Shown here: one piece after another, positions 35,258 through 43,398 of the stretch
Numbering within the stretch: the first letter of the stretch is position 1
How the letters are laid out: every line of letters begins with the position of its first letter
DNA from: an uncultured Granulosicoccaceae bacterium
GTDB lineage: Bacteria > Pseudomonadota > Gammaproteobacteria > Granulosicoccales > Granulosicoccaceae
Direction of reading: 5' to 3'
Length of the DNA: 50,347 bases
NCBI GenBank assembly: GCA_937981955.1
Contig: CALJNA010000091.1
Location: 1 to 50,347, forward strand
Position numbers and translations under genes: made by a program
The notes under the pieces: generated by a model
What the model saw: only the letters and a program-made list of their open reading frames with translations
Told to the model about the DNA's origin: nothing
The model's database searches: none

Positions 35258-35442
35258 TGGCATTTTTCTCAGGCCTTTTTGGCTTACGGCGAGGGCCCTG
35301 GGAGATGGTGGCAACAATCATCATCTCGCTCGGTGTGGTCATGCTAATGCAACCCTTTGTCATGTGGGCTTTTACCTATTCTTTCATAACAACTTTGGTG
35401 GGCACCGTGATGTTTATCGTTGTCAGTCATTTCCGGGAATAA
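35254..35442 (+). CDS. 62-residue membrane protein inside the ABC operon
   Basis: A short protein with two predicted membrane helices (about residues 17-36 and 40-57) and a basic N-terminal loop (GLFGLRRGPWE). It overlaps the upstream permease stop by 4 nt and ends 3 bp before the first ATPase gene, so it is translated as part of the transporter unit. I do not recognise the family. Rhizobial glycerol ABC operons with two ATPases also contain an extra small membrane protein (GlpU, DUF2160), but this sequence does not clearly match it. It may be an accessory subunit. Confidence 0.8.
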   Translation: MMAFFSGLFGLRRGPWEMVATIIISLGVVMLMQPFVMWAFTYSFITTLVGTVMFIVVSHFRE

Positions 35443-35445
35443 CCT

Positions 35446-36543
35446 GTGGCACAAATACGAATAAATAATTTGTGTAAAGAGTTCGGCGACTTCACAGCAG
35501 TCGAATCTTCAACATTTACTATTGAAGACGGCGAGTTCTTCATGTTGCTCGGCCCATCGGGCTGTGGAAAAACGACGACTCTGCGAATGATTGCCGGACT
35601 TGAACTACCGACAAGCGGCGAAATTCATATAGGTCACAATGAGGTGAGTAATTTGCCTGCGTCCAAGCGGGATATCGCCTTCGTTTTCCAGATGTTTGCG
35701 CTTTATCCGCATATGAACGTGCGCAAAAATCTTAGTTACCCGCTAATAAGTCAGGGTATGAAGCGTCGAGACGTCAAAGCAAAGGTTGCAGAAGTTGCAA
35801 AAATTCTGGATATCGAGAGCATCCTAAATAATCCTGTTGGTGGGCTGTCGGGTGGTGATAGACAACGAGTGGCTCTGGGTCGTGCCATTGTTCGTGATCC
35901 GAAGGCATTTCTAATGGATGAGCCATTGGGTGCGCTTGACGCCGAATTCCGTGAGCATATGGCTGAAGAACTCAGGGCCTTGCATGATCGAATGAACGCA
36001 ACAACCGTTTATGTTACCCATGACCAGCTTGAGGCCATGCAGATGGGCGACAAGATTGTTGTCATGAATAACGGTGTAGTCGAGCAGTTTGGTACTCCAC
36101 AAGAAGTACACGATCGCCCGGCCACATTATTCGTTGCCAATTTCATTGGCTCGCCAGCCATGAATCTGATGCCGTTCAGTGGTGCCATAGAAGTGGGTAG
36201 TCAGGATGTGATGTTGGGTGATAGCCGAATCGCCATCCCAAAACAGCTTCAACAGGCCGATGGTGAACTGGTGCTTGGTGTTCGACCGGAACATGTTTCG
36301 CTACAAAATGATGGTGGTTACCGTGGGCGGGTTCTGGCAAGTGAATATCTTGGTACCACTCAGATAGTCACACTTGAAACATCGCATGGTACAGCTAAAG
36401 CACGTATAGGTTCTGAGATTGATATACAAGTTGGAGAACAGGCCGCTTTGCAATTTGATGCCAATGCAATCACGCTGTTTGATCAAGCCACGGGAGCAGC
36501 ACTAAGCTCCGAACGCCAAGGCAGGGAGAACGCAAATGGCTGA
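35446..36543 (+). CDS. MalK/UgpC-like ABC ATPase, first of two
   Basis: A 365-residue ATPase with Walker A GPSGCGKTT, Q-loop FVFQMFALYPHMNV, signature LSGGDRQRVALGRA, Walker B FLMDEPLGALD and the switch His in YVTHDQLEAMQ, followed by a TOBE-type regulatory domain from about residue 240. It begins with GTG at 35446, three bases after the previous stop. Two different MalK-like ATPases in one operon suggest a heterodimer instead of the usual homodimer. In this copy the signature Gln/Glu position is Asp (SGGDRQ). Confidence 0.95.
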   Translation: MAQIRINNLCKEFGDFTAVESSTFTIEDGEFFMLLGPSGCGKTTTLRMIAGLELPTSGEIHIGHNEVSNLPASKRDIAFVFQMFALYPHMNVRKNLSYPLISQGMKRRDVKAKVAEVAKILDIESILNNPVGGLSGGDRQRVALGRAIVRDPKAFLMDEPLGALDAEFREHMAEELRALHDRMNATTVYVTHDQLEAMQMGDKIVVMNNGVVEQFGTPQEVHDRPATLFVANFIGSPAMNLMPFSGAIEVGSQDVMLGDSRIAIPKQLQQADGELVLGVRPEHVSLQNDGGYRGRVLASEYLGTTQIVTLETSHGTAKARIGSEIDIQVGEQAALQFDANAITLFDQATGAALSSERQGRENANG

Positions 36544-37558
36544 TGTTGTACTAAGTGGTGTGTCAAAAAGTTTTGGTAGCGGCAAGGCACAAATTGATGC
36601 GCTGAAGGATATTAATCTTGAGATTCCAGACGGGAGCTTCGTTGTTCTGTTGGGACCAACTGGTGCGGGTAAAACAACCACGCTGCGCTTGATTGCCGGG
36701 CTTGACAAGGCCGACTCGGGCGACATCAGCATCGGTGGTCAGAGTGTTATTGAAACTACACCAGCACAACGAAATGTTGCGATGGTTTTTCAGCAGTATT
36801 CCTTGTATCCACATTTGAGCGTGCGCGATAACCTTGCATTTCCGTTGAAGTCTCCAATTCTGCGAACCTCAAAGTCTGAAATAACTGAACGTGTTACTCA
36901 GGTTGCTGAAGTGCTGCAAATATCAGAAAAACTCGACAACAAGGCAACTGAACTGTCGGGTGGTGAAATGCAACGGGTGTCCATTGGCCGAGCCCTGGTC
37001 AGGAGTCCATCCATTTTTTTAATGGACGAGCCCTTGAGTTCACTGGATGCCAAGCTGCGTTCAGAGCTTCGCCTGCAACTCAAACGATTACAAGCTGATC
37101 TTGGGGCCACGTTTTTGTACGTGACCCATGATCAAATTGAAGCCATGACCATGGCAACGCATGTCGGTGTGCTGGACGAAGGCAAACTGGTTCAATTTGG
37201 CACGCCCAGAGAAATCTATGAGAATCCGAACAGTGTTTATGTTGCATCCAGATTGGGCTTGCCACGAATAAACACAGTGCCAGCCAATCTGGTCAATACC
37301 GCTCCCGATAACGCTGCCACTATTGGACTCAGGCCCGAACATATACTAGTTAACCCGACTTCCGACGCATCCCGTATGGAAGCTCGTGTTAATCGAATTG
37401 AATCACTGGGGGATCAAACCAGGCTGCATCTAACCGTAGCTGATCAAACCGTGGTTACCCTCATCGACCCGCATACCGGACTGAACAAAGGTGATGCGGT
37501 GAATATTTCATTGCGAGATCCATTGTTTTTTGACAATCACGGCGCACGCATACGTTAG
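36536..37558 (+). CDS. MalK/UgpC-like ABC ATPase, second of two
   Basis: A 340-residue ATPase with Walker A GPTGAGKTT, Q-loop MVFQQYSLYPHLSV, signature LSGGEMQRVSIGRA, Walker B FLMDEPLSSLD and the switch His in YVTHDQIEAMT, then a C-terminal TOBE-like domain. It overlaps the first ATPase gene by 8 nt and has its own Shine-Dalgarno sequence, AGGGAGA. It likely pairs with the first ATPase on the same permeases. Two-ATPase CUT1 operons are known for rhizobial glycerol uptake (GlpS/GlpT). Confidence 0.95.
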   Translation: MADVVLSGVSKSFGSGKAQIDALKDINLEIPDGSFVVLLGPTGAGKTTTLRLIAGLDKADSGDISIGGQSVIETTPAQRNVAMVFQQYSLYPHLSVRDNLAFPLKSPILRTSKSEITERVTQVAEVLQISEKLDNKATELSGGEMQRVSIGRALVRSPSIFLMDEPLSSLDAKLRSELRLQLKRLQADLGATFLYVTHDQIEAMTMATHVGVLDEGKLVQFGTPREIYENPNSVYVASRLGLPRINTVPANLVNTAPDNAATIGLRPEHILVNPTSDASRMEARVNRIESLGDQTRLHLTVADQTVVTLIDPHTGLNKGDAVNISLRDPLFFDNHGARIR

Positions 37559-37567
37559 GAGAAAGTT

Positions 37568-39184
37568 TTGAATCAGTTTTTTAATTCAAAGGAAACGCTG
37601 GTTACTGATGCAATTGATGGAGTACTCAGTAGTGGCGGCGACAAATTAAGCCGACTTGATGGTTACCCACATATTAAGGTGGTCACAAGATCTGACTGGG
37701 ACAAGAGTAAAGTCGCGCTCGTGTCTGGGGGTGGTTCGGGACACGAACCAGCGCACGCCGGGTTTGTAGGCAAAGGCTTACTAACTGCGGCAGTTTGCGG
37801 CGATGTATTTGCATCACCTTCTGTCGATGCGGTGTTAGCCGGAATTCTTGCGGTGACCGGCAAGGCAGGTTGTTTACTCATCGTGAAAAACTACACGGGT
37901 GATCGCCTGAATTTCGGGCTGGCTGCTGAAAGGGCGCGCGCGTTTGGACTCGATGTCAGTATGGTTGTGGTCGATGACGATATCGCGTTACCCGACCTTC
38001 CTCAGGCCCGTGGCGTTGCCGGAACTTTGTTTGTGCATAAAATTGCTGGTGCCATGGCTGAAAGCGGTGCAAGCCTGGCTGATATCACCGAGCAAGCGCA
38101 AAAGGTAATTCAAGGCGTCGTTAGTATCGGTATGTCGCTGGATACTTGCACCATCCCTGGTTCACCAAAAGAAGAGAGAATCGAGGCGGGAAAAGCAGAG
38201 CTCGGTTTAGGGATTCATGGTGAACCTGGAGTTGAGCAAGTTGAATTCACCAATGCCAAAGGCGCGATTGCCAGAGTGTCTGAGAAATTAGCATCAGTTA
38301 TCAGCGCAGAACCGCATGTTGCCTTAGTTAATAATCTGGGTGGGGCTACACCGTTGGAAATGTCCATTCTGACCAACGAGCTACTCAATTCAACAATCGC
38401 CAAAAATATAGAATTTATTGTTGGTCCGGCGCCTTTAATGACCTCACTGGACATGCGAGGTTTCTCTGTTTCTTTGTTGCCGGTAAACCAGAGTAATCAA
38501 GCCTGGTTATCAACTGAAGTCGGTCCGGATGCATGGCCGAGCATGAAAAAAATACATCCGCCTGCTATTGCACCTTTGCCCGATGGATTGTCACCAATCA
38601 AGGCGATTCCATCAGCGAATGAGGAACGTAAAGCGTTTATTATCAAGTGCTGTGATATCTTTATTTCGCACGAAAAGGAATTAAACGCACTCGATGCACA
38701 ATCAGGCGATGGCGATACAGGTTCAACATTGGCCACTGCCGCCAACGCTATGAAGTCATCAATAGATGAATTACCCTTAGCGGATATGACTCAGTTATAT
38801 CGCGCAATTGGGCAACAGCTCAGTCAAACGATGGGTGGCTCATCGGGTGTGTTGTTGGCGATATTTTTTGCTGCCGCTGGTGATGCATCAGCTTCGGGTC
38901 ACGATGAAGTTGGTGCCTTAAGTGCCGGGCTTGAACGAATTCAGGAAGTCGGTGGTGCATCACCAGGTGATCGAACAATGATAGATGCACTCAAACCGGC
39001 TTTAGAGGCCTTGCCAGATGGGGTAGATGCAGCTTGTAAAGCGGCAAGGCAGGGTGCTGATGAAACAGCGAACATTGTTCAGGCCAAAGCCGGTAGGGCA
39101 AGCTACATTTCTGCTGATAAACTTCAAGGGCACAATGACCCTGGTGCAGAGGCCATCGCGAAACTACTTGAAGGATTGGTCTGA
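37568..39184 (+). CDS. Fused dihydroxyacetone-type kinase (DhaK-DhaL)
   Basis: A 538-residue single-chain kinase. The DhaK half (1-330) has the substrate site SGGGSGHEPAHAGFVG (53-68) and the covalent-substrate His217 in GIHGEPGVEQ. The DhaL half (about 350-538) has the ATP/Mg site DAQSGDGDTGSTLA, MGGSSGVLL and GDRTMIDAL. This fusion is the ATP-dependent type, not the PTS-dependent type. Family members phosphorylate dihydroxyacetone, but also L- or D-erythrulose and related ketoses. The start is a TTG at 37568 with AGGAG 8 nt upstream. It lies 9 bp after the second ATPase gene, so it acts on the imported or isomerised sugar. Confidence 0.93.
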   Translation: MNQFFNSKETLVTDAIDGVLSSGGDKLSRLDGYPHIKVVTRSDWDKSKVALVSGGGSGHEPAHAGFVGKGLLTAAVCGDVFASPSVDAVLAGILAVTGKAGCLLIVKNYTGDRLNFGLAAERARAFGLDVSMVVVDDDIALPDLPQARGVAGTLFVHKIAGAMAESGASLADITEQAQKVIQGVVSIGMSLDTCTIPGSPKEERIEAGKAELGLGIHGEPGVEQVEFTNAKGAIARVSEKLASVISAEPHVALVNNLGGATPLEMSILTNELLNSTIAKNIEFIVGPAPLMTSLDMRGFSVSLLPVNQSNQAWLSTEVGPDAWPSMKKIHPPAIAPLPDGLSPIKAIPSANEERKAFIIKCCDIFISHEKELNALDAQSGDGDTGSTLATAANAMKSSIDELPLADMTQLYRAIGQQLSQTMGGSSGVLLAIFFAAAGDASASGHDEVGALSAGLERIQEVGGASPGDRTMIDALKPALEALPDGVDAACKAARQGADETANIVQAKAGRASYISADKLQGHNDPGAEAIAKLLEGLV

Positions 39185-39247
39185 AAACCGGCAAACAGAT
39201 TCTAAAATAAGAATCAATATAATCAACCATAACGAGGAAACGACACC

Positions 39248-40306
39248 ATGAAAGCGATAAAAGGCCCGGCTCTATTTTTGGCGCAGTTTGCAGGCGACGA
39301 TGCGCCTTTTAATTCATGGGACTCGATAACCAAATGGGCTGCAGATTGTGGCTATGCCGGAGTTCAGGTACCCAGTTGGGATGCCAGACTCATTGATTTG
39401 AGTAAAGCTGCTGAGTCGCGAGATTATTGTGACGAGTTCAGAGGCGTTGCACGAGAAAATGGCGTAGAAGTCACCGAGCTTTCCACTCACCTGCAAGGCC
39501 AATTGGTTGCAGTACATCCTGCGTACGACGATGCGTTTGATGGTTTTGCTGCTCCGGAAGTACGTGGTAACCCAACAAAGCGGCAGGCGTGGGCAGTAGA
39601 TCAAGTCATGAAGGCCATACAAGCGTCAGCTAATATGGATATCAAGGCTCACGCCACCTTCTCTGGCGCACTTGCCTGGCCTTACGTGTATCCATGGCCA
39701 CAGCGTCCGGCCGGATTAGTAGAAACCGCATTCGATGAATTAGCTAAAAGATGGAAGCCGATTCTGGATAAAGCCGACGAACATGATGTTGATATTTGCT
39801 ACGAAATACATCCTGGTGAAGACTTGCACGACGGGATTACGTTCGAGATGTTTCTCGAGCGAGTCAACAACCACAGTCGTTGCAATATGCTCTACGACCC
39901 TTCTCACTATGTGCTGCAAGCACTGGACTACCTTGCCAATATCGAGATTTACCACGAACGCATAAAAATGTTCCATGTAAAAGATGCTGAATTTAATCCG
40001 ACCGGCAAGCAAGGCGTTTATTCAGGCTTTCAAAGCTGGGTCGATCGAGCTGGTCGTTTTCGCAGCCTGGGCGACGGACAAGTCGACTTTAAAGCGATTT
40101 TCTCGCAGCTTTCCGCTCACGATTTTGACGGCTGGGCTGTGGTTGAATGGGAGTGCTGCCTTAAGCATCCTGAAGATGGCGCAAGAGAAGGTGCCAAGTT
40201 CGTCAGTGACCACATCATTCGCGTAACCGAGAAGGCATTCGATGACTTTGCTGATGGCGGTACCGATGAGGCGGCGAATCGTCGTATGTTGGGTATAGAT
40301 GGTTAA
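39248..40306 (+). CDS. Sugar phosphate isomerase/epimerase-like TIM-barrel protein
   Basis: A 352-residue protein of the xylose-isomerase-like/AP-endonuclease-2 fold (COG1082). The metal-binding set is visible: Glu186 (CYEIHPGED), Asp217 (LYDPSHY), His243 (MFHVKDAE) and Glu300 (VVEWEC). This pattern supports a divalent-metal-dependent isomerase or epimerase. It is the last operon gene, with GAGGAAAC before the ATG. With the kinase it suggests an aldose-ketose conversion followed by phosphorylation, or epimerisation. The exact substrate is not determined. Confidence 0.9.
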   Translation: MKAIKGPALFLAQFAGDDAPFNSWDSITKWAADCGYAGVQVPSWDARLIDLSKAAESRDYCDEFRGVARENGVEVTELSTHLQGQLVAVHPAYDDAFDGFAAPEVRGNPTKRQAWAVDQVMKAIQASANMDIKAHATFSGALAWPYVYPWPQRPAGLVETAFDELAKRWKPILDKADEHDVDICYEIHPGEDLHDGITFEMFLERVNNHSRCNMLYDPSHYVLQALDYLANIEIYHERIKMFHVKDAEFNPTGKQGVYSGFQSWVDRAGRFRSLGDGQVDFKAIFSQLSAHDFDGWAVVEWECCLKHPEDGAREGAKFVSDHIIRVTEKAFDDFADGGTDEAANRRMLGIDG

Positions 40307-40726
40307 CTACATTGTCGATTTTGATTTAAAAGACATTACGGTAGTGTTCGGGCTGTGTTTGTAGCGTTAGACCTGTTCCCATCGGACTGCTTGTTCGATG
40401 GGATTCTTTGTGAAGAGCTGTCAGGTATTACTGACCATAAAACCCAGATCTGCTCATGGGGTTATTAATAAAGAATCCTTTCCTTATCTTGTAATTTGTC
40501 AAGAAACCGTATGTTGATGGCCTTAAGGTTAGCTCCGCTGACCAGATGTCTTGATACGGTAATGAATCTGGCTATTGAAGTTCACTACATCGATTCAACA
40601 GCTTTGATGGAAACACGTTTAAAACGTGCAAATCGACTGAGTCGAGCCGGTGAGTAGCTTGGATTGCCGGTCTATATATCAACAGCCGCCGAAGCGGCAT
40701 GCGATATTCCAGTCAAAACCTTTGGC
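40307..40726. other. 420-bp convergent intergenic region
   Basis: Lies between the sugar operon and the TRAP operon, which face each other. It contains a hairpin at 40377-40403 and otherwise no ORF with coding character. The sequence has no repeats that I could detect. Confidence 0.5.
40377..40403 (+). terminator. Hairpin, possible end of the sugar operon
   Basis: TCCCATCG (40377-40384) pairs perfectly with CGATGGGA (40396-40403) around an 11-nt loop, followed by TTCTTTG. The T content is modest, so this is a moderate-confidence terminator 70 bp after the last operon gene. Confidence 0.55.
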
Positions 40727-42373
40727 CTACAACCAAATAGTGACAATAGTCGGCCAGATCAGCAACACACTCAACGCCAGAAGCTGCAATCCAATAAACG
40801 GCAAGAACCCCTTAAAGATATCAGTAAGCGATATGTGAGGCGGTGCTACCGATTTCAGATAGAACGCGGCTCCACCAAATGGCGGCGATAGAAAACTCAC
40901 TTGCATGTTCATACAGAACAATACCCCGAACCAGACCGATACCTGACTGGGTTCAAGCTGTCCGATAAATCCAATTTCTTCAATTGGCATTGCTCGAACT
41001 ATAGGCAGGAAGACCGGAATTATAAGCAGCACAATGCCGACCCAATCCATGAAAGCGCCCATGAAAAGCAATATAAGCATCATGGTTAGCAGGACAAGAA
41101 AGGTTGGCATTTCCGCACCAACAATCATTTGTGCTATGTAGGAGGGTCCACCGGCAAGTGTATACGCACCCGACAAAGCGGCTGCGCCAACAGTCACCCA
41201 GATAATGGTTCCCGTGGAACGCAAAGTACGCATTAAGCTGTCCCATACGAGTGCGACTGAGGCCTCACCGCGTAACAAGGCGATGATAAACACTGCTAAA
41301 GCACCCATACCGGCAGCTTCAGTGATACCGGTAACTCCACCATAAATTGAGCCAAGCACTATGCCGATAATGATCAATGGGGGTAATAAACCTTTGCCGT
41401 GTGTCCACGCATTAAAGGTTCTGGTTTTGCCAAAAATTAGAAACAGGATGGCGAGGACGGCAAGTACCACACCGCCTATATAGGGCAGGTGATAAGTCAT
41501 TCCCATCCATAGAGGTCCATCGTCTTCAGAGACGTTCGCGTTTACACCGGTCAAAGTATACACAACCACTCTTAGCAGCAATACAGCAGCCAGACCGCCA
41601 ATCATAATGAATATGAATGCCAAAAACATTTTGCTCTTTTCAGTCCCTTCGGGATCACCTGCCGCAGGCTCCGGTAAGGGTGCCAAAGAAGGATTAAGCC
41701 TTGTTCTAATGAAGATGTAGATCATGATGAAACTGGCCAGCATGAAACCCGGGATAAACGCACCGGTGAACAATGCTTTGATTGATGTTTCAGTTATCAG
41801 GCCATAAATGATCAAAACAATCGACGGTGGAATCATCGTTCCCAACGAACCCGATGCGCATATGGTTCCAATTGCCAGATTCTGGTCGTAGCCAAGACGC
41901 AACATTTGAGGCAATGCAATTAGACCAAGCAGCACGATCTCGCCACCAATAATTCCTGACATGGCCGCTAGTAAAACCGCCATCAGCGAAGTAACAATCG
42001 CAATACCACCACGCACACGGCTCAACCAGAAATCCAGCGAGTCGTACATGGCTTTTGCCACACCCGAACGCTCGAGTAGTGCTGCCATGAAAATAAACAG
42101 CGGTACGGATATCAGCACGTACTCGGTCATTAAGTCGAATATTTTCTGCGTCAATATGTACAACGCCCCGGTACCCGGGTTGCTGGTGAGCATACCTTCA
42201 CCGAAACTCATTGGGTTAATCAGTAAGGTTGGCTCGAACTTCATCACGAGCACCAAAAGCGCAAGGCAAGCCGATGCAAGGCCTAAGGGCATGCCAATGG
42301 CAAGCGAAAATAGCAGCCCGCAAACCAGTACCAGAGAGATGGTGCCTACATCTTGTAATGCCGAAGGATCCAT
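40727..42373 (-). CDS. TRAP transporter large permease subunit (DctM-like), enlarged
   Basis: A 548-residue protein with many membrane segments. The DctM signatures are present: ISVPLFIFMAALLERSGVAKAMYD, GGEIVLLGLIALPQML and MIPPSIVLIIYGLITETSIKALFTGAFIPG. It is about 100 residues longer than usual; residues about 225-345 form an insertion with extra helices and a charged linker (PEPAAGDPEGTEKSKM). Such large forms occur in the mannitol/chloroaromatic-type TRAP branch. The start codon overlaps the DctQ stop by one base (TGATG). Confidence 0.93.
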   Translation of the reverse strand: MDPSALQDVGTISLVLVCGLLFSLAIGMPLGLASACLALLVLVMKFEPTLLINPMSFGEGMLTSNPGTGALYILTQKIFDLMTEYVLISVPLFIFMAALLERSGVAKAMYDSLDFWLSRVRGGIAIVTSLMAVLLAAMSGIIGGEIVLLGLIALPQMLRLGYDQNLAIGTICASGSLGTMIPPSIVLIIYGLITETSIKALFTGAFIPGFMLASFIMIYIFIRTRLNPSLAPLPEPAAGDPEGTEKSKMFLAFIFIMIGGLAAVLLLRVVVYTLTGVNANVSEDDGPLWMGMTYHLPYIGGVVLAVLAILFLIFGKTRTFNAWTHGKGLLPPLIIIGIVLGSIYGGVTGITEAAGMGALAVFIIALLRGEASVALVWDSLMRTLRSTGTIIWVTVGAAALSGAYTLAGGPSYIAQMIVGAEMPTFLVLLTMMLILLFMGAFMDWVGIVLLIIPVFLPIVRAMPIEEIGFIGQLEPSQVSVWFGVLFCMNMQVSFLSPPFGGAAFYLKSVAPPHISLTDIFKGFLPFIGLQLLALSVLLIWPTIVTIWL

Positions 42374-43221
42374 CAGTTTCCACCTACGCTGCGTTTAATA
42401 GCTTCCAGTTCATCTTCATCGAGCTCATCAACACCCATGTGTTGTGTCGGCTCAAGATTCCAATCAGAAATCAGATTAACCAGCGCCTGAATAGCAATCA
42501 TGGCAACGATGATCAGAATCATCGGCTGTATGGTTGCAGGAATAGGTGGGTCGAACGCTGTACCAAACATTTCCCACTTATAAAACTTGGTGACAAACAC
42601 CTGCTTGAAACTGCCAAAAATCAGAAAGAACGCAAAAATCCAGATAAATGTGACAGCGATAATGTCGAATACATGTTGTAGCCAACGCGGCACGGCATCA
42701 TAGAGTAGAAAGATGCGTATATGACATCTTTGCTGCATGGCGTAAAAACCAGACAGTAGAAAAACAAATCCGGCAATCCACAGTGTCATCTCATTCGCCC
42801 ACAGGGTAGGCGCTTCAAACACGTAACGCAAAAAGACTTCGTAGAGCATGATGCCTGTCATTGAGATGATCAGGATCATAGTGATGCGGCCAATGAAAAT
42901 CGCCACACGGTCAATCGCTCGCCAGTGTTGGAATTCCATTGCAGCACAGCGAACGGTACGACAACCAAAAAAGAAAATGACGGGAAGAAGAATCAAGGCC
43001 GCCCAATCGATGATATCGGCGAAGCCACCGAACAAACCTGGCAAATTTGGGGTAATGTCTTTGCGGCCGTGCAAAGCACTCATTTGGCTTAGCAGGCTTT
43101 CACTGGCCGGTGGTATGAAATCTAGTATGTAAGATGGAATATGCCAAATAGCCCAGCCGGCACAGATAACAAATGCGAATGGGAGAAACCATTCGATGAA
43201 ACTGCCGGATTCCTCTTGCAT
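42373..43221 (-). CDS. TRAP transporter small permease subunit (DctQ-like), enlarged
   Basis: A 282-residue protein. The DctQ core lies in the C-terminal part (about residues 110-260), with ITMILIISMTGIMLYEVFLRYVF, LWANEMTLWIAGFVFLLSG and the QQRCHIRI segment. An N-terminal extension of about 100 residues adds two more membrane helices (SFIEWFLPFAFVICAGWAIWH, WAALILLPVIFFFGC). Usual DctQ proteins have about 160-200 residues. I chose the ATG at 43221, which has AGGAG upstream; a GTG at 43260 is in frame but has no such site. Confidence 0.9.
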   Translation of the reverse strand: MQEESGSFIEWFLPFAFVICAGWAIWHIPSYILDFIPPASESLLSQMSALHGRKDITPNLPGLFGGFADIIDWAALILLPVIFFFGCRTVRCAAMEFQHWRAIDRVAIFIGRITMILIISMTGIMLYEVFLRYVFEAPTLWANEMTLWIAGFVFLLSGFYAMQQRCHIRIFLLYDAVPRWLQHVFDIIAVTFIWIFAFFLIFGSFKQVFVTKFYKWEMFGTAFDPPIPATIQPMILIIVAMIAIQALVNLISDWNLEPTQHMGVDELDEDELEAIKRSVGGN

Positions 43222-43335
43222 AGATGTTACTCCTGTTTTTTTTGCAAGTTTCAGGCTCACCCCTTTTACAGTCGAATGATTTACCAGGTATGGGGAGGGC
43301 TTACTTCTTTATGACATTACTTTGTTCTAAATAGT

Positions 43336-43394
43336 AGCGGCAGAGTGACAAGTCACTCTGCCGCTTGAAAAGAAAAACCGACTGGTTTTTCTTT
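43336..43394 (-). terminator. Tandem hairpins after the TRAP binding-protein gene
   Basis: AAAGAAAAACC (43369-43379) pairs with GGTTTTTCTTT (43384-43394), and AGCGGCAGAGTGAC (43336-43349) pairs with GTCACTCTGCCGCT (43352-43365). Both lie directly downstream of the binding-protein stop on the reverse strand. The first ends in a T-rich arm; the second is a 14-bp GC-rich stem. They likely reduce transcription into the permease genes or stabilise the upstream mRNA. Confidence 0.75.
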
Positions 43395-43398
43395 GGTT

